A DNA stretch of 64,000 bases from RQOF01 sp964461135 (GTDB lineage: Bacteria > Calditrichota > Calditrichia > RBG-13-44-9). A program made the position numbers and the translations under genes. A model generated the notes under the pieces. That model saw only the letters and a list, made by a program, of their open reading frames with translations. It searched no databases and was not told where the DNA came from. Every line of letters starts with the position of its first letter. Positions within the stretch are counted from its first letter, which is position 1. This document shows, in pieces, positions 38,052 through 45,890 of the stretch. Where the stretch lies: positions 1-64,000 of the forward strand of contig CAYWTB010000015.1 of the NCBI GenBank assembly GCA_964461135.1, read 5' to 3'.

Positions 38052-39226
38052 ATACAATGACGGGTGTGGATATCCTCGCTCAGAAAGATTTTCAAACACT
38101 GTCTGAGAAACGAATAGGTGTCCTGTGCAATCAGGCATCGATAAACCGGCAATTGAAACATATTCTTGAAATTCTGTTACCCCTGCACCAGAAGGGTATT
38201 TTAAAGGTGGCAGCTGTTTTTGGTCCTCAACATGGATTGTGGGGACATACTCAGGACAATATGATCGAGTGGGAAGGTTACGTTGATCCCTCCACCGGCC
38301 TCAAAATATATTCTCTTTATGGGGAACACCGTAAACCGATACCGCAGATGCTGCATGAACTGGATGTTCTGCTAATCGATTTGCAAGATGTCGGATCTCG
38401 CTATTACACATTCATCTGGACTATGGCCCTGGCAATGGAAGCCTGCAGTGAACAGGGAATTCCGGTGACGGTGCTTGACCGACCGAATCCTATTGCAGGA
38501 AATATGATTGAGGGGACAATCCTCGACATGAACTTCAGGAGCTTTGTGGGATTATATCCGCTTCCCCAGCGGCATGGCATGACTATCGGTGAAATAGCGG
38601 GATATCTCAGAGAGGAGTATTACCCGGGACTTGATCTGCAGGTCATTCCAATGACGGGTTGGAACCGACAGGAGCATTTTCCGGAAACGGGTTTATCATG
38701 GGCCATCCCTTCTCCCAATATGCCTCTGTGGTCGACGGCATTAGTATATCCAGGAATGTGTTTGCTGGAAGGTACAAATCTTTCCGAAGGCAGGGGAACT
38801 ACCAGGCCTTTCGAGATATTCGGAGCCCCATGGATAAATGGCCGCAAATTATGTGAGAAGTTGAACAGTCTGAAACTTCCGGGGGTTTATTTCCGTCCGG
38901 TGCAGTTTCTGCCGACATTTAATAAATTCATGAATGAAATAATTGAGGGAGCATTTATTCATGTTCTGGACAGATTTACTTTTCAGCCTGTTCTGTCAGC
39001 GATTGCACTATTCCAGGAAATAATACGTTTTTATGGGGATAAATTCCGCTGGAATGATCCACCATATGAGTATGAATATCATTTGCTTCCCATAGATATT
39101 CTCTCCGGAAACTCCTGGTTAAGAGAGTTGATTACAAATCTGCAACCACTTGCTCAAATCCGTGAAAGAATGAAGCAGGAAACCGATGAGTTTCAGGTAA
39201 TCAGGAAAAATTATCTGATATATTGA
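38048..39226 (+). CDS. DUF1343/NamZ-type exo-beta-N-acetylmuramidase
   Basis: A 392-aa DUF1343 protein. Its signatures are GVLCNQASINRQLKHI, FGPQHGLWGHTQDN, a catalytic-looking DLQDVGSRYYTFIWTM, VLDRPNPIAG and LLEGTNLSEGRGTTRPFEIFGAPWI. The characterised relative NamZ removes N-acetylmuramic acid from the non-reducing ends of peptidoglycan fragments. Unlike many members it has no signal peptide here, so it would be cytosolic, acting in cell-wall recycling. The gene starts within the last four bases of dinG (ATGA overlap), indicating translational coupling with an unrelated DNA-repair enzyme. Confidence 0.9.
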   Translation: MNTMTGVDILAQKDFQTLSEKRIGVLCNQASINRQLKHILEILLPLHQKGILKVAAVFGPQHGLWGHTQDNMIEWEGYVDPSTGLKIYSLYGEHRKPIPQMLHELDVLLIDLQDVGSRYYTFIWTMALAMEACSEQGIPVTVLDRPNPIAGNMIEGTILDMNFRSFVGLYPLPQRHGMTIGEIAGYLREEYYPGLDLQVIPMTGWNRQEHFPETGLSWAIPSPNMPLWSTALVYPGMCLLEGTNLSEGRGTTRPFEIFGAPWINGRKLCEKLNSLKLPGVYFRPVQFLPTFNKFMNEIIEGAFIHVLDRFTFQPVLSAIALFQEIIRFYGDKFRWNDPPYEYEYHLLPIDILSGNSWLRELITNLQPLAQIRERMKQETDEFQVIRKNYLIY

Positions 39227-39248
39227 TGATTCAGAAATAATCTCATAC

Positions 39249-40268
39249 TTAGTGAATCAGCTTTTCATAATCAGGAATATTATGTAATGTTTCCAAATCG
39301 CTGTCTGCCGCTGCCTGTTTTTGCAGATTCGGGTTCAGGGTTAAGGCTTTTTGCAGTGCATCCAGGGCTTGCTGTTTCTGGCCGGCTGCCAGCCTGATCA
39401 CTGCCAGATCATACCAGACCTCTGCATTATCCGGCGCCAGTTTTGCTGCCCGTTCAATATGAGGCAGGGCCTCATGGTATTGCTTGTGCGTGAATAAAGT
39501 CCAGCCTTCATTCCATGCGTAGTTGACCTGGGCAATATCGAGTAGTCTTCCCAGCTCCTTAAATGGTTCCGGATTGTCATCCACCCGAATATCTATTGCC
39601 AGATCCGTGTATCCCCCGTAACCGGTACCTTCCTTGACCACCACCAGTGCAGCCGACTGTTTACCCCTGGAGTCTCCGCCATTTTTATCTCCAGCCAGTA
39701 GAGCTGCATACAGACGCTCGGCCAGGGTACCATTCGTCTCCAAAAATGCCTTCTCCATTCCCGTTACCACGGACTCAGCCGCCAGAATATTGCCCTGGAT
39801 GGCGTAGTTGGGACCATTTCGGCCTCCTGCCCAGCCGACACATTCTTTTCCGGTATAAGTGGCCGAATTGCCGTGATCATCAACAATTCCCAATTGACGC
39901 TTTTCCGGATTATCATCATTTCTCAGCAATATATCGATAACCTCGCGGGGAAGTGCGCCACTGTCCAATAAATTCAGTCCTCTCCAGCCGAAAGAGGTAT
40001 TGGCAAAAGACTGTGTTGCCACAGCTCCTATGCCTGCTTCTGCCCAGGGCACAACCGTGCCCACGGCAAAAAACCGTGACGCTACAGCTACACCCAGTTC
40101 CCCGCTGGCAGAATCCCTCCCAACTATAGAAAAGGTGGAAACAGGAAGCAATCCTGACTTCTCGGCGGAATATGAGGATGTTGAGAAGGACGACAATATT
40201 AAAAGTGAGATGACTGATAAAATAATTTTGGAAATCATGTGGTTAATTCTGGTTCTGCGGGGTGCCAT
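39249..40268 (-). CDS. Exported DUF1028 protein with C-terminal TPR repeats
   Basis: A 339-aa protein. A basic N-terminus and hydrophobic segment (about 10-35) precede a DUF1028 domain (about 45-235), typified by TFSIVGRDSASGELGVAVASRFFAVGTVVPWAEAG and later GRNGPNYAIQGNILA. The remainder contains tetratricopeptide repeats (about 240-325; HYEALPHIERAAKLAPDNAEVWYDLAVIRLA and QALDALQKALTLNPN). DUF1028 belongs to the Ntn-hydrolase-like group, with no firm activity. I used the ATG at 40268 because GGAGG lies 5 nt upstream; a longer frame begins at 40280. It is transcribed toward namZ and divergently from nrnA. Confidence 0.85.
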   Translation of the reverse strand: MAPRRTRINHMISKIILSVISLLILSSFSTSSYSAEKSGLLPVSTFSIVGRDSASGELGVAVASRFFAVGTVVPWAEAGIGAVATQSFANTSFGWRGLNLLDSGALPREVIDILLRNDDNPEKRQLGIVDDHGNSATYTGKECVGWAGGRNGPNYAIQGNILAAESVVTGMEKAFLETNGTLAERLYAALLAGDKNGGDSRGKQSAALVVVKEGTGYGGYTDLAIDIRVDDNPEPFKELGRLLDIAQVNYAWNEGWTLFTHKQYHEALPHIERAAKLAPDNAEVWYDLAVIRLAAGQKQQALDALQKALTLNPNLQKQAAADSDLETLHNIPDYEKLIH

Positions 40269-40490
40269 GATAGCCTCCATTTTCTTTAGGTTAAATTTAA
40301 GGCAGATTATTAATGCCTACAATGATATTTCTGATTAAAATAGTGAGGTAATAGTTACCTGGAAATGGTACTAAATAATGAAAGTATTAAAAATATCTTG
40401 ATTTTCACCCTGCTTTCGCTTATAATTTCAACTATTTTTTTAAATTAAGTGTCCGGAAGACAAAATCCTCACCAATACACCGGAGCATTG

Positions 40491-41459
40491 ATGTCTGAGA
40501 AATTGAAAAAAATAATCCGTTTCATTCAGAGTACTGATAATTTTTTGATTACCACACATATGAATGCCGATGGGGATGCCTTCGCTTCCATGCTGGCCGT
40601 ATCTTACCTGCTGGAACAGTGGGAAAAGACCTTTGAGATAATTATCGACGATTCACGTGTAGACAGTAAGTATAATTTTCTTTGGGGAGTTGAACGTATT
40701 ACATCCTATGGTCCAGCAAACAAAAAGACATACCGTGCGGCCATTGTACTGGATGTTCCGAGTCGCAAAAGAATTGGAAACCCCGCCACATATCTTCCCT
40801 CGTCTGAACACTGTGTGAAAATTGATCACCATCCGGAGGAAGAAGACTTTGCGGAATTCCACATGGTGGATGTCCAGGCAAGCTCAACCAGCCAGCTTAT
40901 TTATGAACTGGTCAGGGAAAGTAATTTTAAAATGGACAGGAATCTGGCGGACATCATTTTTACCGGAATCATGTATGATACCGGACGTTTTTCATTTTCA
41001 AATACCAGACAAAGGGATTTTCAGATCGCGGCCGAACTTCTTTCTTTTGGTGTACGACCCCATGATATAGCTAATAAACTTTTTTTTACAAATTCTTTTA
41101 CCTCCATGAAAACGCTCGGATATGCTCTATCCCATATGGAGTTATTGCTTGACGGTAAAATAAGCCTTATATATTTACCTCATTCCGTCATGGTAAGCAA
41201 CAACCAGGGAGAGATAGAAGAACTGGCCAATTACAGTGTGGCCATAGAAGGTGTGGAAGTGGGTCTCTTCATTAGAGAGGTTGAACCCAATTATTTTAAA
41301 GTAAGTTTACGCTCGAAAGGTAGGGTCAATGTGAACGCCATTGCAAAAATTTTGGGGGGAGGGGGGCATAAGCACGCGGCAGGAGCCAGATTCTCAGGTA
41401 AATACCAAGATCTCAGAAGACAGATCGAGACAGAAATACAGAAATTCATGACCCCATAA
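40491..41459 (+). CDS. nrnA: NrnA-type DHH/DHHA1 oligoribonuclease/pAp phosphatase
   Basis: A 322-aa DHH superfamily phosphoesterase. The DHH part has HMNADGDAFASML, LDVPSRKRIG, KIDHHPEEEDF and MYDTGRFSFSNT, giving all the metal-binding aspartates and histidines. The C-terminal DHHA1 part ends in GGGGHKHAAGARFSGK. NrnA relatives degrade short RNA oligonucleotides and may hydrolyse 3'-phosphoadenosine 5'-phosphate. I chose the ATG at 40491 with a GGAG site instead of a GTG 14 codons upstream. Divergent from the DUF1028 gene. Confidence 0.94.
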   Translation: MSEKLKKIIRFIQSTDNFLITTHMNADGDAFASMLAVSYLLEQWEKTFEIIIDDSRVDSKYNFLWGVERITSYGPANKKTYRAAIVLDVPSRKRIGNPATYLPSSEHCVKIDHHPEEEDFAEFHMVDVQASSTSQLIYELVRESNFKMDRNLADIIFTGIMYDTGRFSFSNTRQRDFQIAAELLSFGVRPHDIANKLFFTNSFTSMKTLGYALSHMELLLDGKISLIYLPHSVMVSNNQGEIEELANYSVAIEGVEVGLFIREVEPNYFKVSLRSKGRVNVNAIAKILGGGGHKHAAGARFSGKYQDLRRQIETEIQKFMTP

Positions 41460-41969
41460 TGATATTCACTTTTTTCAATTGTGAATAGAAAATCTTTGAT
41501 TTTTTACAATTTCATATTATTTTTATTGGCTTTTACAACAATTTATTATGTTTAAATGAATTTTCACTTAGATCAACGAACTGAAATAAAAAATGTCAAT
41601 GCTGCTTATATTTAAATCGGTCAATTTCAGCCTGTCATTCCTTACCTGAAAGTGGAAGTACTGTAGGGCGGTTCGTAAAAATAGAATTCTGGTATTAAAT
41701 CTTACCCTAACCACCAGGTCATGTTCGCCGGGAAGAACACCGCTGGAAATAGTTGTATATAATCATGGAAACATTAAAATATTTACAGGGAAAATGATGT
41801 TCTTAAAGGTTCAGAAATATGTTTACCATAATTCATTTGCATCAGGTTATTTAAAGGACATAATTGTATAGTTTATTTCAAAAATAAATATCAGGATATT
41901 TTTTCTTCTAAATGGGTAAAATATTCTTTGTGGTCATATCAGATCTGAATTCAGAAAAAAAGGAATATC
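41460..41969. other. Long intergenic gap with a possible minus-strand remnant
   Basis: About 510 nt without a confident gene. On the minus strand an open frame of 64 codons plus stop (41762 to 41568) has a coding-like feel (ISSGVLPGEHDLVVRVRF, then LKLTDLNISSID) but no start codon, so it could be a small gene remnant. The rest is AT-rich. A short inverted repeat ATTCAC/GTGAAT lies just after nrnA, without a T run. The mutT promoter should be in the last part. Confidence 0.4.
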
Positions 41970-42428
41970 TTGACTGATTGGGAACAACGAACTCACAGAA
42001 ATGACTCAGGAGCGGCCATTACGCCGGTACTTGCGGCAATCATTTTAAATCATAATGGAAGTGTGCTTCTTGCCCAGCGCAAACCGGGTAAAACCAATGC
42101 ATTGAAATGGGAATTTCCGGGAGGAAAACTTAAGCCCCAGGAATCTCCCGAAAATTGTCTGGCCAGGGAAATAGAAGAAGAACTGGGTATCAGTATAGCT
42201 GTACGTCAACTTTTTTCTGCTGTTAACTATCAATATCCTCATGACAATGTATTACTACTGGCTTATTTTGCCGAACTGGTATCCGGGCGCTTAAATTTAA
42301 TTGACCATGCAGATGTACGCTGGGTACCTATTTTGAAATTACTGAATTATGACTTATCCCCTGCTGATATTCCCATAGTTGAGAAATTAATGGAAAATTT
42401 CAAAGGAACTTATCCGGTCGAATACTAG
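41970..42428 (+). CDS. mutT: NUDIX hydrolase (MutT-like)
   Basis: A 152-aa NUDIX enzyme. The Nudix box GGKLKPQE-x7-REIEEELGI is complete, with an N-terminal GSVLLAQRKPGKTNALKWEFPGG that matches MutT-type 8-oxo-dGTP diphosphatases. It would clean the nucleotide pool of oxidised GTP/dGTP. The start is TTG with AAGGAAT upstream. Its stop is 2 nt before the start of the next gene, so the two are translationally coupled. Confidence 0.9.
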   Translation: MTDWEQRTHRNDSGAAITPVLAAIILNHNGSVLLAQRKPGKTNALKWEFPGGKLKPQESPENCLAREIEEELGISIAVRQLFSAVNYQYPHDNVLLLAYFAELVSGRLNLIDHADVRWVPILKLLNYDLSPADIPIVEKLMENFKGTYPVEY

Positions 42429-42430
42429 TA

Positions 42431-43099
42431 ATGAATTCTCCTCAAATAGCAATTGACAGCAGCGTTGCAGGAAAAGTTCTGGCAGGGATCCTGGAATTTT
42501 CAGGGTTAAAAGGCCAAAAATATAATAAAGATTTATGGATTGCCCTGCAAGCCCTTGCTGATGTCATACGGGCAAAATTTGATAGCCCCTCTGATGCCCT
42601 GGCTGAACTGCGACCTGCCCGAGACCTCTACCGGGCAGTGGGAATTGAACCTACCCGGATACGACCTTCTTCTGAATCGTTGCTCAGACGTGTTATTAAA
42701 AATAAAGATTTGTATCAGATAAATTCGATTGTGGATGTGTGCAATTATGCATCCCTCTTCTTTCTGTTGCCCATAGGCCTCTATGATGTGGAAAAAATTT
42801 CCGGGGATATTATATTCCGGCTCGGTAACAGCTCAGAGGAATATGAAGGAATCCGAAAAGATACCATCCATGTGCAGAACCGTCTGACCCTGGCGGATGG
42901 AAAAGGCCCATTCGGTAATCCAAGTGCCGACAGCCAGCGTACAGCCATCGATTCAAAGAGTACTCATATTCTGATGATTATCTTTGCACCTGCCCATTAT
43001 TCTCACCAAAGACTAAGCCGGCATATGAAATTCTCAAAGGAAACCATGTTGAAATATCATTCGGGTGGCCAACTGCTCAAATCGGCTATTATGCATTAG
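42431..43099 (+). CDS. B3/B4 tRNA-binding domain protein
   Basis: A 222-aa protein with the B3/B4 fold of the beta subunit of phenylalanyl-tRNA synthetase, present as a free-standing protein. Its signatures are RAVGIEPTRIRPSSESLLRRVIKNKDLYQINSIVDVCNYASL and the following PIGLYDVEKISGDI. Free B3/4 proteins are proposed to edit or bind mischarged aminoacyl groups; the activity is not firmly known. The gene starts 2 nt after the mutT stop. Confidence 0.88.
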   Translation: MNSPQIAIDSSVAGKVLAGILEFSGLKGQKYNKDLWIALQALADVIRAKFDSPSDALAELRPARDLYRAVGIEPTRIRPSSESLLRRVIKNKDLYQINSIVDVCNYASLFFLLPIGLYDVEKISGDIIFRLGNSSEEYEGIRKDTIHVQNRLTLADGKGPFGNPSADSQRTAIDSKSTHILMIIFAPAHYSHQRLSRHMKFSKETMLKYHSGGQLLKSAIMH

Positions 43100-43184
43100 T
43101 TTCTCTTCACTTTTTATTTTTTTTGTATATTATTGTGAGATTTTGTTAGCTTTTATTTAAGTAAAGATATTGGTACTAATAAAT

Positions 43185-43502
43185 ATGATTCAGATATCTG
43201 CCCAGGCCGTAATTCAATAAAAAAAATATTTGGAGGTTCAGAATATTGCCGATCACGGTATACGGATTGGTGCGAGAGGTAGTGGAAAGTGTGCTCTGGA
43301 GTACTATATAGCTATAAATAAACAGCCATTACCGGGTGATACTATCCATATAAAGGAGGGATTATCTTTTTTTATGGATTCCTTCAGCGTAGAAAATATG
43401 AGAGGTATCGAGCTGGATTATAGCCCGGAAGTTCGGCCGGGATTCCTGTTCAGAGACATATCCGATGCCGGGAACACAGGATGCCTCAACTGTTGCCAGT
43501 GA
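43185..43502 (+). pseudogene. IscA/HesB-like Fe-S carrier gene with in-frame TAA at codon 12
   Basis: From the ATG at 43185 the frame reads MIQISAQAVIQ, then TAA (43218-43220), then KKYLEVQNIADHGIRIGARGSGKC and on to the end. This matches an A-type iron-sulfur carrier (IscA/HesB) from its first residue, with GSGKC and a CLNCC terminus giving the cysteine ligands and ELDYSPEVRPGFLF the typical middle. The stop sits in the first helix. Translation could restart at TTG (43230) or ATT (43245, well placed after GGAGG), but that would lose the first strand. It may be a nonsense mutant, a misread base, or a gene with an unusual start. No suf or isc genes are near. Confidence 0.7.
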
Positions 43503-43548
43503 TAACTTATACACCCACTTTTCTGCTTAATAAAACGAGTGATAAATC

Positions 43549-44373
43549 CTATTCAGTAATCAATTCGATCATAAATAATTTGCACCATAATTTTCCGGTA
43601 ATAAACACATGTTTTGAGGCAGCATCATAAGCAATGCCATTCAACACATCTATCTGCTTCGGACATTCATTTGAGGGTAATATTCCGTAGAAATCCAGCC
43701 ATCCCAAAACCTCACCAGTAAGGGGAGATATGCGGACGATTTTGTTTGTTAACCAAACGTTGGCAAATATTTCTCCCTCAATATATTCCAGTTCATTGAG
43801 ATGAGTAACCGGTTTTCCATTGTCTCTCACCTGTATTCTGTTGGTTTTTTCATAGCTGCCGGGCTCCAGAAAATATAGATAAGATGTTCCATCGCTCATT
43901 ATAAGAGAATTGCCATCAGTGGTGAGACCCCAACCTTCTCCCGAATAGTAGAATTGATCCAGCAGGGTAAAGGTATCCAGATCATAAACAAAACCTGTTC
44001 CGGATTGCCAGGTTAGTTGATAGATTTTATTCTGGAATATTGTAATACCTTCTCCAAAATATTGACTGGCCAAGTTTTGCATCTGCAGGACCTCTCCGTT
44101 GTCAATCTCAACTTTCCTTAGAGATGAGTATCCATAAAGGCCGGTTCCTTCATACAGGTAACCATTGTAGAATACCAATCCCTGGGTAAAGGCATTTTGC
44201 TGGTGCGGATATTCCTGAATAATCCTGTAGCTATAATTCACATCAGGAATGGGTGAGAGTGGGGTAAAGGAACGTGTACAGGAAATATAAATAAGCAGGG
44301 ATGTTATTATTGCCGGTAAAAGTCTCATTTTACTCATGAAAATATTGGTTAATCTGGTTTTATTTTGTTGCAT
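43549..44373 (-). CDS. Glutaminyl-peptide cyclotransferase, lipoprotein
   Basis: A 274-aa bacterial/plant-type glutamine cyclotransferase (beta-propeller fold), which converts N-terminal glutamine to pyroglutamate. Family signatures are YPHQQNAFTQGLVFYNGYLYEGTGLYG, FGEGITIFQNKIYQLTW and HLNELEYIEGEIFANVWLTNKIVRI. A hydrophobic stretch ends in a lipobox-like IYISC near residue 32 of the longest frame, so it is likely outer-membrane or periplasmic. A start at 44337 (MSKMRLL...) would give a more normal signal peptide. It is 21 nt downstream of another lipoprotein gene on the same strand. Confidence 0.88.
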   Translation of the reverse strand: MQQNKTRLTNIFMSKMRLLPAIITSLLIYISCTRSFTPLSPIPDVNYSYRIIQEYPHQQNAFTQGLVFYNGYLYEGTGLYGYSSLRKVEIDNGEVLQMQNLASQYFGEGITIFQNKIYQLTWQSGTGFVYDLDTFTLLDQFYYSGEGWGLTTDGNSLIMSDGTSYLYFLEPGSYEKTNRIQVRDNGKPVTHLNELEYIEGEIFANVWLTNKIVRISPLTGEVLGWLDFYGILPSNECPKQIDVLNGIAYDAASKHVFITGKLWCKLFMIELITE

Positions 44374-44394
44374 CTGATTTTATTTAATATAATT

Positions 44395-45390
44395 TCATAA
44401 ATCCTTGATTGTACTGGAAAAATTGGAACGGAATAACCGGCCGGTAAATGTTCCGGCAATTATATGTTCATTCGCATCCAGACAGAGGGTGGTTACGGAT
44501 AAGTCAGACAGATCAAGATTCATGAGCATCCATGTAACACCGTCATCGGTAGACCGGTAGATACCCTCTCCATACTGACAATAATAAATGTAATTGATAC
44601 TGTTGCAGATGAACTGATACGCCCCTCCGCCAAATCCACCTTGTAGTAATTCCCAGCTGACTCCATTATCATGGGAAATGAAACCACCCTGAGTTAAAGA
44701 ACCGGCTATTATATCGCCCCTGCTGTTAGAAATCAAAGCCGGAATGGTTATTTGCGAAATAATATTTTGTGCCCAGGTATTGCCTCCATCATCTGATTGA
44801 ATTATACCACTAACCAGTGTACCTGCAAAGATAGAATCGTTACTTTGAAAAAGGAAATCCAGAACGGGACCGTTGAAGTTGGGGGAGATTTGTGGTAACC
44901 AGGTCGAACCCTGATCATTTGAATGAAGAATGGAATAATTTGTAGCGGCAAAAAGGGTTCCGTCATTTCCTGTACCCAATGCCCAGAATCCGTTTTTAAG
45001 GGAATTCAGGGGTTTCCAAGACTTTCCCACATCAGAATAGTGATAAAGACCTTCAGGAAGAATCCCTGCCCAGATTGTCCCTGATGAATCGATGGTAAAA
45101 CAGGTAGCAACTGAATCGGATAGTCCAGCGTTCCAGGATTTCCAACTGGTTCCATTATCACCAGACATAATAACTCCATTTCCATCAGTGGCTGCATACA
45201 GATTACCGGCGTGATCTCTGAGCAGGGCATTTACTGCGCCGTTACCCGGTTTTTGAGATTCAACCCATGACGGAGGCGTAGGCGGCAATCCTCCATTGCC
45301 CGGTTCGGAGGGGCTAGTTCTTTCCGAGCAGGAAAATATAAAAAACAATGATGTTAATAATAAAATCTTTAAGACTTTTTTAGAAAACAT
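44395..45390 (-). CDS. BNR/YCF48-like repeat lipoprotein
   Basis: A 331-aa lipoprotein with a signal ending in FIFSCSER (a lipobox-like Cys at about residue 21) and a Pro/Gly-rich linker. Six or so sialidase/YCF48-type repeats follow, each with an SxDxGxTW-like motif (SGDNGTSWKSWNAGL, SNDQGSTWLPQ, SDDGGNTWAQN, SHDNGVSWELL, STDDGVTWMLM). The fold is a beta-propeller. There is no sialidase active-site constellation that I can see, so the function is likely structural or binding. The frame opens 12 codons earlier, but that part lies in a repetitive CACAGATT-type stretch, so I used the ATG at 45390. Confidence 0.85.
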   Translation of the reverse strand: MFSKKVLKILLLTSLFFIFSCSERTSPSEPGNGGLPPTPPSWVESQKPGNGAVNALLRDHAGNLYAATDGNGVIMSGDNGTSWKSWNAGLSDSVATCFTIDSSGTIWAGILPEGLYHYSDVGKSWKPLNSLKNGFWALGTGNDGTLFAATNYSILHSNDQGSTWLPQISPNFNGPVLDFLFQSNDSIFAGTLVSGIIQSDDGGNTWAQNIISQITIPALISNSRGDIIAGSLTQGGFISHDNGVSWELLQGGFGGGAYQFICNSINYIYYCQYGEGIYRSTDDGVTWMLMNLDLSDLSVTTLCLDANEHIIAGTFTGRLFRSNFSSTIKDL

Positions 45391-45412
45391 TTTATTAACC
45401 TGATATTTATAA

Positions 45413-45453
45413 ACCACAGATTTCACAGATTACACTGACTATAACAGATTATA
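45413..45453. repeat. Imperfect short tandem repeat (about 10-nt CACAGATTT-like units)
   Basis: Successive ~10-nt units CCACAGATTT, CACAGATTAC, ACTGACTATA and ACAGATTATA share a core of ACAGATT. It sits just upstream of the BNR lipoprotein gene. Confidence 0.55.
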
Positions 45454-45890
45454 ACTAACCTGCATTATTCACAACCACAAGGCACCAAGAAACAAAGTCA
45501 TAATAATTGATGGTTTATTGAGTATTTATTTTTAAACAGATCAAATTCACACCTTATATTTAAAACTTCTAATTTCCTTATTTCTAAGTGTCTTCTAGTC
45601 TTAATGTTAAAATTTGGGAATCAATCAAGCTAAATTAGTTATGGAATTATCCGTGATTCTATTAGAGCTTATAGAAATTTTCATTATTTTTTAAATATTT
45701 CAGTGCAATCTATTTAATCAGTGGTAAATCATACGGACTTACATATTTTTAAAATCCTGTTAAACATTTATATGGAATTTAATAGAAGAAATCGATAAAA
45801 ACCTGACATTTCTTCAATATTAGAGTTCCTATTATAAGGGATAAAAAGACAGATATAAAGTAAAGATTTTATTGATGTGCACAGCTGAAA
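45454..45890. other. Intergenic gap downstream of the TonB receptor
   Basis: About 440 nt between the BNR lipoprotein start and the true end of the TonB-dependent receptor. AT-rich with no coding frame that looks real. It contains a CACAAGGCACCAAGAAACAAAG stretch split by short A/C runs (near 45475-45498) and a segment resembling, in reverse, one at 22294 (45581-45604). The lipoprotein promoter should lie within it. Confidence 0.5.

Noticed and set aside
41460..41485. ATTCAC/GTGAAT inverted repeat after nrnA as a terminator
   Set aside because: The stem is short and AT-rich and there is no T run on its 3' side.
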